Source: an uncultured Helicobacteraceae bacterium (GTDB taxonomy: Bacteria; Campylobacterota; Campylobacteria; Campylobacterales; Sulfurimonadaceae). Taken from it: DNA of 33,552 bases. The notes under the pieces were generated by a model, which ran no database searches, was not told where the DNA came from, and worked only from the letters and a program-made list of their open reading frames with translations. Made by a program: the position numbers and the translations under genes. The stretch lies in assembly GCA_947311765.1 (NCBI GenBank), contig CAMZLS010000030.1, forward strand, positions 1 to 33,552, written 5' to 3'. Every line of letters starts with the position of its first letter. Position 1 is the first letter of the stretch. Positions 8,208-15,413 of the stretch are shown piece after piece.

Positions 8208-8824
8208 AAATTAGTAATTAATCTTTCGTGATACTTTCCAAACACACAAATAGCTACAAGCGCGCCCAAAAGTGCAAAAAATATATCTGATTGCGCATCC
8301 CAAATATAGCCCTGTGTACCTAAGAAATTTGAAGCTGGCTCTTTTGAACCAAAATAGATAAGAATTACAACCATAATCCACTCAAGTATCTCCCAAGAAG
8401 CACTCAAAGCAGTTGTAAAGCTAATAGCGAAAAAATCTGCCCATTTATTTGAGTTAAAAATATTTTTTCTAAGAGAGACCTCTTTTGTCAATGAAGTGGT
8501 AATAAAACCTTGAAAGAAATGACCCAATTTATCATAATTATTTCTCTCAAAACCAAAAATATCTTTCGCCCATTCCCCTAATGGTACATAAGAATAACCA
8601 TAATGCGCTCCTATCAACATCAATGAAGCACCTATAAAAATTATTATATAGCTAAATGGAGTTAAGGGAAATTTTTTATATGTTTTTATTAAAATAATTA
8701 AGCCTATGAAAAGAGGAAGCGTTTCTGCTATCCACAGCGCCCTTTCTTTAGCGCCAATAAACGAGACTATAGATGCGAGAGATATGGCAACTAGCAAAAT
8801 AAAAAAATTAGTAATCTTGTACAT
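8204..8824 (-). CDS. DUF2238 (YjdF-like) inner membrane protein
   Basis: A 206-residue polytopic membrane protein with about six spans. It contains the family pattern HYGYSYVPLGEWAKD, then NNYDKLGHFFQGF, SWEILEWI, and LGTQGYIWDAQSDIFFALLGA. I recognise this as DUF2238/YjdF; its function is not established. The start at MYKITNFF was chosen as the usual N-terminus; the frame is open to an ATG at 8893, but that would overlap lnt. It converges on the YiiX-like gene, with overlapping 3' ends, and diverges from lnt with only 40 bases between the starts, so the two promoters must be interleaved. Confidence 0.82.
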   Translation of the reverse strand: MYKITNFFILLVAISLASIVSFIGAKERALWIAETLPLFIGLIILIKTYKKFPLTPFSYIIIFIGASLMLIGAHYGYSYVPLGEWAKDIFGFERNNYDKLGHFFQGFITTSLTKEVSLRKNIFNSNKWADFFAISFTTALSASWEILEWIMVVILIYFGSKEPASNFLGTQGYIWDAQSDIFFALLGALVAICVFGKYHERLITNF

Positions 8825-8851
8825 CTTAAGAAGATGTATCACATGTTTTGT

Positions 8852-8857
8852 TATACT
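8852..8857 (+). promoter_or_regulatory. lnt: Extended -10 box for lnt, probably leaderless
   Basis: TG-T-TATACT is an extended -10 element. Its last base is 7 bases before the lnt ATG at 8865, so transcription should begin at or within a base or two of the start codon. No ribosome binding site is visible. Confidence 0.45.
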
Positions 8858-8864
8858 TTCGGTT

Positions 8865-10085
8865 ATGACTTCTAAAAAAAAATATTCACTCATTTATGAT
8901 GTATCTCTTGCACTCTTTATCGCGGTAAACTTTTCCGCCTTTATCTATTTTGAACATTATGGGCTTACATGTAAAATTATCAATAGTGTAACTGCCTTAG
9001 TTGCTTATGCTTTACTCTTACATGTAAGAGCTCGGGTTATTTTAATTTCAGGTTTTATTATTGGTCTGTTCTGGTTTCATTGGATTGGATATAGCTTTGA
9101 ATATTATCATGTGAGCTATATGATTCCTATAGTTATTATTGGTTTTGGTTTTGTCTATGCACTCTTTTTTGGTGTTTTAGCACTAACGCAAAAAGCTTGG
9201 ATTCGGGCTATTTTACTCTTTGGACTCAGTTTCGTCGAACCTTTTGATTATAACTGGATGGTACTAGAGCTTCCTTTTGTTGAGAGTTATTTTGGAGTTG
9301 CTAAGTGGCAATTTGCACTTATTTTAGTTGCACTTGCATTTTTTCTTACATGTAAACAAAAATGGCGTTATGGGGCTATTATACTTCTCTTGGCCGCTAT
9401 TAACTTTTCCACTGCACAAAAAGCTATGCCTGACTTGAAGATTAAGCTTGTCTCTATGGATATTCCTCAAGAGCTAAAATGGAAACCATTTATGCAAAAT
9501 AAAATCAATAGTTTTAATTTCAAGGCTATTGATACAGCGATAAAAGAGGGCTATGATCTCGTTATTTTACCTGAATCTGCTTTTGCGCTTTTTTTAAATA
9601 TGCATCCTGATTTAGTAAAAATATTAAAAGAAAAATCTATGCATATCAGTATTATTACAGGTGCTCTCTATTATGAAAAGCATAATAACTATAATGTTAC
9701 TTATCTTTTTCAAGATGGTAAAAAAAGCATTGCAAAAAAGATGACTTTAGTACCTTTTGGAGAGTATATACCCCTTCCAAAATTGATACGTGAATATGTC
9801 AATAAAACCTTTTTTGATGGAGCTTCTGATTATATTAGCGCAGATGCACCCACAGACTTTATCATTAAGGGTGTAAAATTTCGCAATGCCATCTGTTATG
9901 AAGCTACCTGTGAAGAGCTTTACAGGGGTGAGCCAAAATATATGATTGCCATAAGCAATAATGCTTGGTTTATGCCCTCTATTGAGCCAACTCTGCAAAA
10001 TCTTTTGATGCGTTACTTTGCTCAAAGACATGCAACTATTATCTTTCATGCTGCAAATGCTGCTGGAACCGCTATAGTTGAGTAG
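8865..10085 (+). CDS. lnt: Apolipoprotein N-acyltransferase
   Basis: Inner-membrane enzyme that adds the third acyl chain to the N-terminal Cys of lipoproteins. Length is 406 residues, shorter than the roughly 510 of E. coli but normal for Campylobacterota. About seven hydrophobic segments occupy residues 10-185, followed by the nitrilase-like domain. The catalytic triad is visible as Glu237 (LPESAF), Lys292 (KKMTLVPFGEY) and Cys344 (ICYEA). The start MTSKKKYSL was chosen over the frame open to 8706, which overlaps yjdF. Three TTACATGTAA copies lie in the membrane part, two encoding LTCK and one LHV. It provides the final maturation step for lipoproteins such as the one at 6191-7135. Confidence 0.93.
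   Translation: MTSKKKYSLIYDVSLALFIAVNFSAFIYFEHYGLTCKIINSVTALVAYALLLHVRARVILISGFIIGLFWFHWIGYSFEYYHVSYMIPIVIIGFGFVYALFFGVLALTQKAWIRAILLFGLSFVEPFDYNWMVLELPFVESYFGVAKWQFALILVALAFFLTCKQKWRYGAIILLLAAINFSTAQKAMPDLKIKLVSMDIPQELKWKPFMQNKINSFNFKAIDTAIKEGYDLVILPESAFALFLNMHPDLVKILKEKSMHISIITGALYYEKHNNYNVTYLFQDGKKSIAKKMTLVPFGEYIPLPKLIREYVNKTFFDGASDYISADAPTDFIIKGVKFRNAICYEATCEELYRGEPKYMIAISNNAWFMPSIEPTLQNLLMRYFAQRHATIIFHAANAAGTAIVE
8965..8974. repeat. TTACATGTAA palindrome, copy 3 (in lnt)
   Basis: Exact copy in lnt, encoding Thr-Cys-Lys of YGLTCKI. Confidence 0.9.
9018..9027. repeat. TTACATGTAA palindrome, copy 4 (in lnt)
   Basis: Exact copy, 53 bases after copy 3 but in the other frame, encoding Leu-His-Val of LLHVRA. 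Flanks give the 12-base form CTTACATGTAAG. Confidence 0.9.
9346..9355. repeat. TTACATGTAA palindrome, copy 5 (in lnt)
   Basis: Exact copy encoding Thr-Cys-Lys of FLTCKQ, at the end of a membrane span of Lnt. Confidence 0.9.
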
Positions 10086-10116
10086 GTTTAGTTAGAACTT
10101 AAACTTAAGGGTTTAT

Positions 10117-10126
10117 TTACATGTAA
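10117..10126. repeat. TTACATGTAA palindrome, copy 6 (lnt-cysK gap)
   Basis: Exact copy between lnt and cysK, 27 bases before the cysK start. Because it also occurs inside genes, its position here need not mean an operator. Confidence 0.9.
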
Positions 10127-10153
10127 GCTACTATTATTCACAAAAGGTTATTT

Positions 10154-11080
10154 ATGAATATCGCAGAAAATATCACTGAACTCATCGGAAACACTCCTCT
10201 CGTTAAACTTTGCACTCCCTCTAATCGCAGTGGCGCAACAATTTTAGGTAAATGCGAATTTATGAACCCTACAAGTTCTGTCAAAGATCGCATTGGCTTC
10301 AATATGATACGCCGTGCCTTGCAAGAAGGTAGCATTAATCAAGAGAGCACTATTATAGAGCCCACTAGTGGAAACACGGGAATTGCTCTCGCTTCTATCT
10401 GTGCGGCTTTAAAATTAAAACTCATCTTAACTATGCCTGAATCTATGAGCACGGAGCGTCGAAATCTTTTGAAAGCTTTAGGCGCAGAACTTGTTTTAAC
10501 ACCTGCTGCTACGGGTATGCAAGGGGCTATTGATAAGGCGGAAGAGCTTCAAGCTGATATAGAAAACTCAAAAGTTTTACAACAGTTTCAAAATCCTCAC
10601 AACCCTGAAATTCATAGAGAAACCACCGCTAAAGAGATTTTGCGTGACACTGATGAATGTGTAGATATTTTTGTTGCAGCGGTAGGCACTGGTGGAACCC
10701 TAACAGGAACAGGCTCGGCATTAAAAGAAGTTTTGCCTGATATTTCGCTTATAGCAGTTGAGCCTCAAGACTCCCCTATTCTCTCAGGAGGCAAGCCAGG
10801 CCCTCATAAAATCCAAGGAATTGGTGCAGGTTTTATCCCTGAAATTCTTAATACGGAGCTTTATGGGGAGGTTGTTAGAGTTAGCAATGAAGATGCTGTC
10901 GCTACTGCAAAGATGTTAGCACGCGAAGAGGGTTTACTCGTAGGTATCTCAGCAGGCGCAAATGTATATGCAGCGATGCAAGTAGGCTCACGAGAAGAAA
11001 ATAAAGGGAAAACTATCGTAACTATCCTCTGTGATACAGGAGAGCGTTATATTTCCACTGCACTTTTTAATGAAGAGTAA
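10154..11080 (+). CDS. cysK: Cysteine synthase (O-acetylserine sulfhydrylase)
   Basis: PLP enzyme that makes cysteine from O-acetylserine and sulfide. Its 308 residues match CysK/CysM length. The PLP lysine is Lys44 in SSVKDRIG, the phosphate loop is GTGGTLTGTG, the substrate loop is PTSGNTGIAL, and the C-terminal GPHKIQGIGAGFIP and ILCDTGERY are conserved. These favour CysK over CysM, though the two are hard to separate by eye. AAAGG lies 7 bases before the ATG. It is followed with no gap by the class-IV aminotransferase gene, so the two are co-transcribed. Confidence 0.94.
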   Translation: MNIAENITELIGNTPLVKLCTPSNRSGATILGKCEFMNPTSSVKDRIGFNMIRRALQEGSINQESTIIEPTSGNTGIALASICAALKLKLILTMPESMSTERRNLLKALGAELVLTPAATGMQGAIDKAEELQADIENSKVLQQFQNPHNPEIHRETTAKEILRDTDECVDIFVAAVGTGGTLTGTGSALKEVLPDISLIAVEPQDSPILSGGKPGPHKIQGIGAGFIPEILNTELYGEVVRVSNEDAVATAKMLAREEGLLVGISAGANVYAAMQVGSREENKGKTIVTILCDTGERYISTALFNEE

Positions 11081-11650
11081 ATGCGGTTTTTAGAAACAAT
11101 TGCCTCTATAGATGGTGAAATTTTGCACTTAGACTATCACCAAAAAAGAGTTAATAAAACACTAGGAGCTTCTAGTTTTGTTTTATCTGAACTCTTGAAT
11201 CCTCCGCAAGATGGGTATTTTCGTTGTCGTGTTATTTATGATAAAAACACCTCAATAACTAGCTATCATCCCTACACGCTTAAGCTAGCAAAAAGTTTTA
11301 AACTTGTTCATGCTGATAGACTTAATTATCACTTAAAATATGAAAACAGGCAAGAGCTCAATCAGTTAAAAACCCAATACGCAAAATACGATGAGATAAT
11401 TATTGTAAAAAATAATCTTCTTACAGATACAAGCATAGCCAACCTTGCTTTTTTTAAAAATGGAAGTTGGTTTACCCCAAAAACCCCCTTATTAGAAGGA
11501 ACAACACGAGCACGTCTCATAGATGAAGGTTTCTTACATGTAAGCGATATTGCTATAAAAGATTTGGATAATTTTCAAGGTTTTGCTCTTATGAATGCGA
11601 TGATTGACTTTGAAATCATTCAAGATGGTATAATGGCAATAAAAAAATAA
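11081..11650 (+). CDS. Short aminotransferase class IV family protein (PabC-like)
   Basis: A 189-residue protein of the fold shared by branched-chain aminotransferases and 4-amino-4-deoxychorismate lyase (PabC). The family pattern is present: HLDYHQKRV near the N-terminus, a possible PLP Lys in YHLKYENR (around residue 86), then LLTDTSIANLAF, WFTPKTPLLEGTTRARL, and FALMNAMI at the end. It is clearly shorter than usual (about 250-290 residues), with a reduced small domain. A role in p-aminobenzoate/folate synthesis is plausible because compact forms of this kind occur in Campylobacterota, but the sequence does not prove it. It starts directly after the cysK stop. One TTACATGTAA lies inside (FLHVSD). 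Confidence 0.75.
   Translation: MRFLETIASIDGEILHLDYHQKRVNKTLGASSFVLSELLNPPQDGYFRCRVIYDKNTSITSYHPYTLKLAKSFKLVHADRLNYHLKYENRQELNQLKTQYAKYDEIIIVKNNLLTDTSIANLAFFKNGSWFTPKTPLLEGTTRARLIDEGFLHVSDIAIKDLDNFQGFALMNAMIDFEIIQDGIMAIKK
11534..11543. repeat. TTACATGTAA palindrome, copy 7 (in class-IV aminotransferase gene)
   Basis: Exact copy with the 12-base form CTTACATGTAAG, encoding Leu-His-Val of FLHVSD. Confidence 0.9.
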
Positions 11651-11659
11651 GGCAGCACC

Positions 11660-12124
11660 ATGTTGAGCGATGTTATAAAAAACCCTGAGTATGCTAAAAT
11701 AATGCAAAGCAATATTCGAGATATTCTATTTTTTCTCTTTGAGCAGGAACAAAATTTTGGTATTTTGTGTAAAATCGAAGAGGTTGATTTCGATCCTCCC
11801 TTGCCTCCAAATATTCATGCTGAATTTCGTCCGATGACCCTCTTTTTTTTAGCAGGCTATACCTTTGAAAGTTCTATCGTTGAAGATGAATATCTAAGTT
11901 TCGAGGCGGGATTTGGAGCTGAAAATATTGGTAGTTTTGTACATGTACCGCTCTTAAGCATTATGCAAATTATTATTGATGAAAACCCTATTTTTATAAA
12001 TTTATCACAGGTAAAAAATATAAATGGAGTAGAAAAAAATGAGATAAAACCTGAGGGTGTTAAAAATTCGATGAGTGCTTTTTTATCGAACCCTGAAAAT
12101 CAAAAGTTTCTAAAGAAAAAATAA
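11660..12124 (+). CDS. Conserved hypothetical protein, weak SspB-like pattern
   Basis: A 154-residue soluble protein with no signal or membrane span. I do not recognise it with certainty. The pattern PPNIHAEFRPMTLFFLAGY, then LSFEAGFGAEN, then FVHVPLLSIMQIIIDENP resembles the Sm-like fold of SspB ClpXP adaptors (their LNISPSAV, SFSARFGG and VYVPVAAVLAIYARENG elements appear in the same order and spacing), and a flexible charged C-terminal tail follows. That is an inference from pattern only. AAGG lies 9 bases before the ATG, and the gene starts 9 bases after the aminotransferase stop, so it is the third gene of the cysK run. Confidence 0.65.
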   Translation: MLSDVIKNPEYAKIMQSNIRDILFFLFEQEQNFGILCKIEEVDFDPPLPPNIHAEFRPMTLFFLAGYTFESSIVEDEYLSFEAGFGAENIGSFVHVPLLSIMQIIIDENPIFINLSQVKNINGVEKNEIKPEGVKNSMSAFLSNPENQKFLKKK

Positions 12125-12131
12125 AAACGCT

Positions 12132-12151
12132 CTTAAGCCCTATGGCTTAAG
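12132..12151. terminator. Hairpin between convergent genes, likely terminator
   Basis: CTTAAGCC-CTAT-GGCTTAAG is a perfect 8-bp stem between the ends of the convergent gene at 11660-12124 and the LysR gene. On the minus strand it is followed, after AGCG, by TTTTT, so it best serves as the LysR terminator. On the plus strand no T-run follows. The stem core matches the one at 1101-1120. Confidence 0.5.
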
Positions 12152-12167
12152 CTCAGTTAAAAAATTA

Positions 12168-13064
12168 CTAGATTCGTATTGAAGAGAGAAAATTAACAAC
12201 ATTATCAACAAAGGCGTCATGTTTGCGTTCTTTTGAATACGCAATAAAAAATTTACGATAAATTTTATAATTTTTAACACGGGCTTCAAAAAGTTTTCCC
12301 TCTTGAACTTCATCTGCAATAACATGACGAGAAATCACAGAAACAACAGGACGACCGTCACGCGAAGAGCGCAAAACAGATTCTTTAATCGCTGTTGGAG
12401 TTGCAACAACTCCAATGATATTAAAAGTCGAGCAATCAACACCAAGATCATCAAACATTTCAGCAGTCAATTTTCGTGTATGTGAATTTTCATTACGACA
12501 TATCCAGTCACAATCAAAAAAATCTTCTACTCGCATCTGCTTTGGTATAGCTTGGTTTGAAAACAATACCAATTCATCCTCTAGCCATTCACGATACATA
12601 ATTCCATCACGAAAAATAGGTGATTCGATTAAGGCGATATCTATTTTTTTATCTTCTAATTGATCAATTACATTCATTGAAAGCTCAATACGAGTATAAA
12701 CCTCATTATTGATTAACTCTTTAATTTTTCCCAAATGCTTTGGTAAAATATAATTTCCAATAGAGTTAGAAGCACCAATAATAAAAGTGAACTCTTTATT
12801 AATAATCTTTAGTAGATCTTTTTCACTGCTATTGATATATTTTTCCAAACGAGTTGCTATGCGGTGAAGGTCTTCGCCCTCTTTTGTCAATTTAATACCA
12901 TTCTTCTTGCGCTCTAACACCCTTGTATCAAGATAGTCTTCTATAAACTTAATCTGTTGCGTGACAGCTGGCTGAGATATTCCTAATTTTGCTGACGCTT
13001 TAGAGAAACTCTTCTCTTTAACTACAGTCAAAAATGTATGAAGTTTTGCAAAATCTTTTAACAT
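12168..13064 (-). CDS. LysR-family transcriptional regulator
   Basis: A 298-residue DNA-binding regulator. The N-terminal winged helix-turn-helix is typical: LHTFLTVVKEKSFSKASAKLGISQPAVTQQIKFIE (about residues 6-40). A linker helix and a periplasmic-binding-like effector domain follow (about 90-295), with VDIALIES-like and WICRNENSHTR segments. The start is the ATG at 13062-13064, with AGGA upstream; a TTG two codons earlier is less likely. It faces away from the uvrD-type gene; LysR proteins often control themselves or a divergent neighbour, but no operator (T-N11-A type) stands out. The effector is unknown. Confidence 0.9.
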   Translation of the reverse strand: MLKDFAKLHTFLTVVKEKSFSKASAKLGISQPAVTQQIKFIEDYLDTRVLERKKNGIKLTKEGEDLHRIATRLEKYINSSEKDLLKIINKEFTFIIGASNSIGNYILPKHLGKIKELINNEVYTRIELSMNVIDQLEDKKIDIALIESPIFRDGIMYREWLEDELVLFSNQAIPKQMRVEDFFDCDWICRNENSHTRKLTAEMFDDLGVDCSTFNIIGVVATPTAIKESVLRSSRDGRPVVSVISRHVIADEVQEGKLFEARVKNYKIYRKFFIAYSKERKHDAFVDNVVNFLSSIRI

Positions 13065-13195
13065 AATCAATCCTATAAGCAGAAAGTATGATAAAAGTAT
13101 AACTAATAATTATATTTATTGCAAGCGCACATTATATTTAAGCAAACTATCTCGAAAAATTTATCAAATTTTAGCTTTAAAAAGAGAGCTTATGC

Positions 13196-13201
13196 TATAA
13201 T
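13196..13201 (+). promoter_or_regulatory. Probable -10 box for the uvrD-type helicase gene
   Basis: TATAAT within TATGCTATAATGAAC, about 35 bases before the chosen start at 13236. This placement supports that start over the longer open frame from 13119. Confidence 0.5.
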
Positions 13202-13235
13202 GAACTCAATAATGAACTTTAATTTTGGAATAGGT

Positions 13236-15284
13236 ATGGAAAAAATACTAGAGTCTCTCAACGAAGAACAGTCTGTAGCTGTTCGACAAGTAGATGGTCC
13301 TATTTTAATTCTTGCAGGTGCAGGAAGTGGTAAGACTACAACTATTACATCACGCTTGGCCTATCTTATTGATATCATAGGAATACCTGCTTCACAAACA
13401 TTAACTCTGACTTTTACAAATAAAGCAGCTAAAGAGATGCGAGAACGGGCACTTTCAATGATTACTTCAGCAACTTATCCACCTCTATTGTGTACTTTTC
13501 ATAAATTTGGTCTTCTCTTTTTAAAATTTAATATTCATCTTTTAGGTCGTAAAAACAACTTTGTTGTCATAGATAGTGATGACAAGAAACGCATTATTAA
13601 AAAAATCAATTCTGAATTACCCTTGCCACTTATGGCGAGTGAAATTTCTCGTTACAAAAATTCACTGCTAACACCTGCTGATGCGTATTCTCAAGCTGAA
13701 ATGCCAAACTACAAACAGATTGCAAAAGTCTATGAAGAGTATGAAAACTACTTACAAGAAAACAACCTTGTAGATTTTGACGATCTACTCTCTTTAGCAT
13801 TTAAGCTCCTAGATGAGAATGAAGAACTAGCCAAGCAAACAAGTCAAAAATACCAATATATTATGATTGATGAGTATCAAGATACGAATGAACTTCAAGT
13901 TCGTCTTCTTCAAAAGCTCTGTCACACACACAACAATATATGTGTTGTAGGTGATGACGATCAGAGTATTTACGGTTGGCGTGGTGCACATATTCGTAAT
14001 ATTTTAGAATTTGACCAAGATTTTTCTGGGGTTTGTACCATCAAGCTTGAAAATAATTATCGCTCTACTAAGCAGATCTTAAATGTTGCCAATTCATTAA
14101 TTGAACATAATCGAACCCGTCATGGAAAAAAACTTCTTGCAACCAAAGGTGATGGTAAAAATGTTATCACGCTCAGCAGCGAAGATGAAAATGAAGAAGC
14201 ACGCAAAATTGCTACAAAAATTCGCTCCCTTATGGATGAGGGTGTTTGCGCGAATGAGATTGCAGTTCTTTATCGCATTAATGCTCTTTCACGCTCCCTT
14301 GAAGAGGGTCTTAATCGTGCAGGTATTGCTTATAAGCTTGTAGGTGGTCTGCGTTTTTATGATCGTGCAGAGATTAAAGATCTCATCAGTTATCTGCGAG
14401 TTGTTACTAATGTTCATGATAATTTTTCGCTTAAACGTATCATAAATAAACCCAAGCGTGGTCTCGGCAAAGCAACAATAGATAAGCTAGAATTCGCTTC
14501 ACTACAAGAAGAGATATCCATATTTGATTACATAGATCGTCATAGCTTAAGTGACTTAGAAGCGCTTGTTCGTAAGAAAAATTCTAATACACTCAAGCAG
14601 TTCGTAAAAGACATAAAAGAGATTATAGCAGTTGCAAAAGATTCAACTTATACCTTAATTGACGCCCTAGAAGAGAATTTTAAGATCAAAAGTATTTATG
14701 AAAATACTCCTGATGCTTATGATAGAATTTCAAATATTGACGAATTTTATGGACTCTTTCGCGATTTTATCATTCAGTTTCCAGAAGCTAGCTTAGATGA
14801 ATTTTTAAATGAACTTACCTTGCAAAGCGAACAAGACCAAATAGAAGGTGAGAGTATTTATATTATGAGTATTCATGCGGCTAAAGGTTTAGAATTTGCT
14901 CACCTTTTTACTATTGGCATGGAAGAGGGATTTTTACCTCTTGTTGGTGATAGCACCGATATAGAAGAGGAGCGTCGTTTAGGTTATGTTGCTATCACGA
15001 GAGCAAAAGAGACTTTGACACTTTCACATGTCAAGAGTCGTTACTATAAAGGTCGCCGTACAGAGCTTGAAAAAAGTCGTTTTTTTAATGAGGCAGGACT
15101 TTGTAAAGGCTCACTTAAACTAGAGAAAAATACTGCTTTTAAAAAAGGGGACTTAGTTCGTCATAAAATTTTTGGAGCAGGACGCGTAATAGGTGTAAGC
15201 AGAGCAGGTCGTGAGTTCAAACTCTCTATAAATTTTGGAGGTGCAAAACGCGATATTTTAGCCTCCTTTGTCGAAAAACTCTAA
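13236..15284 (+). CDS. uvrD: UvrD/Rep/PcrA-family ATP-dependent DNA helicase
   Basis: Superfamily-1 3'-5' helicase, 682 residues from MEKILESLNEEQ, acting in DNA repair and replication restart. Motifs in order: LNEEQ (Q-motif), AGAGSGKTT (27-35, Walker A), LTFTNKAAKEMRER (Ia), IMIDEYQDTN (II), VVGDDDQSIYGWRGA (III), LENNYRS (IV), MSIHAAKGLEFAHLF (V) and YVAITRAKETL (VI). The C-terminus has the FKKGDLVRHKIFGAGRVIG Tudor-like element seen in PcrA. The frame is open to 13119, but the upstream part is unlike helicases and a TATAAT lies within it. Whether to call it UvrD, PcrA or Rep cannot be settled from the sequence. Confidence 0.93.
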   Translation: MEKILESLNEEQSVAVRQVDGPILILAGAGSGKTTTITSRLAYLIDIIGIPASQTLTLTFTNKAAKEMRERALSMITSATYPPLLCTFHKFGLLFLKFNIHLLGRKNNFVVIDSDDKKRIIKKINSELPLPLMASEISRYKNSLLTPADAYSQAEMPNYKQIAKVYEEYENYLQENNLVDFDDLLSLAFKLLDENEELAKQTSQKYQYIMIDEYQDTNELQVRLLQKLCHTHNNICVVGDDDQSIYGWRGAHIRNILEFDQDFSGVCTIKLENNYRSTKQILNVANSLIEHNRTRHGKKLLATKGDGKNVITLSSEDENEEARKIATKIRSLMDEGVCANEIAVLYRINALSRSLEEGLNRAGIAYKLVGGLRFYDRAEIKDLISYLRVVTNVHDNFSLKRIINKPKRGLGKATIDKLEFASLQEEISIFDYIDRHSLSDLEALVRKKNSNTLKQFVKDIKEIIAVAKDSTYTLIDALEENFKIKSIYENTPDAYDRISNIDEFYGLFRDFIIQFPEASLDEFLNELTLQSEQDQIEGESIYIMSIHAAKGLEFAHLFTIGMEEGFLPLVGDSTDIEEERRLGYVAITRAKETLTLSHVKSRYYKGRRTELEKSRFFNEAGLCKGSLKLEKNTAFKKGDLVRHKIFGAGRVIGVSRAGREFKLSINFGGAKRDILASFVEKL

Positions 15285-15294
15285 AGCTAAGCTT

Positions 15295-15411
15295 ATGTCT
15301 GTAACAACGCATCCTGATATTTTTAATCAATTCAAAGTCAAAATTGCTCATTTTGAAACTACGCCGATACAAGCCTATATTCAGGCAAATCATGCCCTTG
15401 GAGACTACTGA
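15295..15411 (+). CDS. Possible 38-residue protein between uvrD and truB
   Basis: An ATG ORF exactly filling the gap between the helicase stop (10 bases upstream) and the truB start (3 bases downstream). The peptide begins MSVTTHPDIFNQFK and ends QAYIQANHALGDY; it is soluble, with mixed acidic and hydrophobic residues. I recognise no family. For it: the tight fit, and the truB ribosome site GGAG lying inside its end. Against it: no Shine-Dalgarno of its own and very short length. It could be translated by coupling from the helicase gene. Confidence 0.45.
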   Translation: MSVTTHPDIFNQFKVKIAHFETTPIQAYIQANHALGDY

Positions 15412-15413
15412 TA

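Noticed and set aside
8706-8864. Longer N-terminus for lnt (from 8706)
   Set aside because: It overlaps the yjdF-like coding region in antisense, and an extended -10 box lies just before 8865.
13119-13235. Longer N-terminus for the uvrD-type helicase (from 13119)
   Set aside because: The extra 39 residues are unlike helicases, and a TATAAT at 13196-13201 lies inside. The start at 13236 gives the canonical LNEEQ beginning.
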